DNA of 6,075 nt, taken from Firmicutes bacterium UBA1535 (lineage in GTDB: Bacteria > Bacillota > Clostridia > Tissierellales > Sedimentibacteraceae). The stretch is taken from contig DCPV01000163.1 in the NCBI GenBank assembly GCA_002323775.1, forward strand, positions 1,157 to 7,231. Direction: 5' to 3'. The translations under genes and the position numbers were made by a program. Below the pieces are notes generated by a model. It did not search any database. It saw nothing but the letters and a program-made list of their open reading frames with translations, and had not been told where the DNA came from. Shown one piece after another: positions 5,319 through 6,075 of this stretch. Position 1 is the first letter of the stretch, and each line of letters starts with the position of its first letter.

Positions 5319-6075
5319 TTATTTTTTTGATTTTATATCAATAATAAAAGCATTAATCTCATTGCCGAGTAAAAAGACAAAGCTTATTATGTTTATCCAA
5401 AGAAGCAAAATAAATATTCCGGATAGACTTCCATATATATTGTTGTAGTATGCAATTCTATAATTTACATAAGTGGAAAAAAATAATGAAATTATTAAAC
5501 AGCCAAAAGAGGCAATTAAAGCTCCAGGTATTACATAAACAAATTTAATTTTTTTACTTGGTATAAATTTGTATATCAACGACAGCATTGTTGTCAATAA
5601 AATAATTGGAATTACATAGCTTATTATTCTTAAAAGTAATATTAATATAGCAGGCATAGTGATTATTGTTGTCAAAAAGTTAATTATATATTTTCCGCCT
5701 ACAATAAATATCAGCACAAGCTGGAAAGAAATCATAAGAGCTAATATGAATAGTACACCAAAAAATCTCATATAAATGAAATTTCTTTTGCTTTCAGAGC
5801 CATAAGCTTTATTTATTCCCTTTATAATTCCTACACTTCCTGAAGAAGCTGACCATATCAACAAAATAATACCGGTTGAAAAATAACTGGTTCTATAGCT
5901 GCTGACAGAATTGTTGATAATGCCATAAAACAAATCATATATTAGGGGTGGTATAAGGTGTTTAACCTCATACAGTGTTTCATACAATAAATTTGAGGAT
6001 TGGCTTAGAAATATTACGATTAAAAGAATAAATGGGAAAATTCCAAGGATTATATAATATGAAAATTGCGCACTT
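5319..6075 (-). CDS. YihY/BrkB-family inner membrane protein (5' end outside window)
   Basis: The open frame continues past the TTG at 5987 to the window edge without a stop. The added residues (AYY-like FSYYIILGIFPFILL) are the expected first membrane helix of the family, so 5987 is not the start and 251 residues of the C-terminal part are visible. About six hydrophobic segments can be placed at roughly visible residues 4-23, 66-86, 104-125, 138-165, 178-200 and 214-238. Family marks are LLIWSASSG, the R-rich loop after NKAYG, YVIPGALIAS and the closing YGSLSGIFILLLW...FLLGNEINA. These proteins were once mis-annotated as ribonuclease BN; they are integral membrane proteins with no settled function, and transport has been proposed. 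It ends with a basic KSKK tail. It converges on rsmI with a 10-bp gap and no visible terminator. Confidence 0.93.
   Translation of the reverse strand, partial: SAQFSYYIILGIFPFILLIVIFLSQSSNLLYETLYEVKHLIPPLIYDLFYGIINNSVSSYRTSYFSTGIILLIWSASSGSVGIIKGINKAYGSESKRNFIYMRFFGVLFILALMISFQLVLIFIVGGKYIINFLTTIITMPAILILLLRIISYVIPIILLTTMLSLIYKFIPSKKIKFVYVIPGALIASFGCLIISLFFSTYVNYRIAYYNNIYGSLSGIFILLLWINIISFVFLLGNEINAFIIDIKSKK

Noticed and set aside
5985..5987. TTG at 5987 as the start of the membrane protein
   Set aside because: The frame stays open to the window edge and the upstream residues form the family's first membrane helix, so the gene is truncated by the window.

Overview
The window is AT-rich, with A- and T-ending codons, strong AGGAGG-type ribosome binding sites and U-tailed hairpin terminators. 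Its proteins (PolA, CoaE, rubrerythrin-like, bacteriohemerythrin, RsmI, YihY/BrkB) fit an anaerobic low-GC Firmicute, most likely a member of the Clostridia. The genus cannot be fixed from the sequence alone.

Layout. (1) Positions 1-1823, plus strand: the 3' part of polA (DNA polymerase I, polymerase domain), overlapping by 14 nt the start of coaE (dephospho-CoA kinase), then a hairpin terminator. (2) 1941-2522, plus strand: a single rubrerythrin-like gene. Its rubredoxin domain is intact, but most of the iron ligands of its ferritin-like domain are replaced. It ends at a bidirectional terminator shared with the next gene. (3) 2592-3677: two unrecognised genes transcribed divergently from a 198-bp intergenic region. 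One is on the minus strand (197 aa, Asn-rich C-terminal tail, GTG start). The other is on the plus strand (97 aa, highly charged). (4) 3700-3739: a 17-bp perfect hairpin that can terminate both the 97-aa gene and the converging hemerythrin gene. (5) 3789-4190, minus strand: a bacteriohemerythrin with all seven iron ligands present. Its leader carries three TCGA-centred decamers in exact 10-bp register behind an extended -10 promoter. (6) 4424-5308, plus strand: rsmI, 16S rRNA C1402 2'-O-methyltransferase. (7) 5319 to the window end, minus strand: a YihY/BrkB-family membrane protein whose 5' end lies outside the window, converging on rsmI with a 10-bp gap.

Functionally the window mixes housekeeping genes (replication/repair, CoA synthesis, ribosome modification) with two non-heme iron proteins of the kind anaerobes use against oxygen, peroxide or NO. 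The points most worth a second look are the rubrerythrin homologue that has lost its diiron site, the phased decamer array in the hemerythrin leader, and the dyad/TTACA-rich segment between hemerythrin and rsmI. No mobile element, CRISPR array, tRNA or rRNA is visible, and no intergenic stretch exceeds 300 bases.
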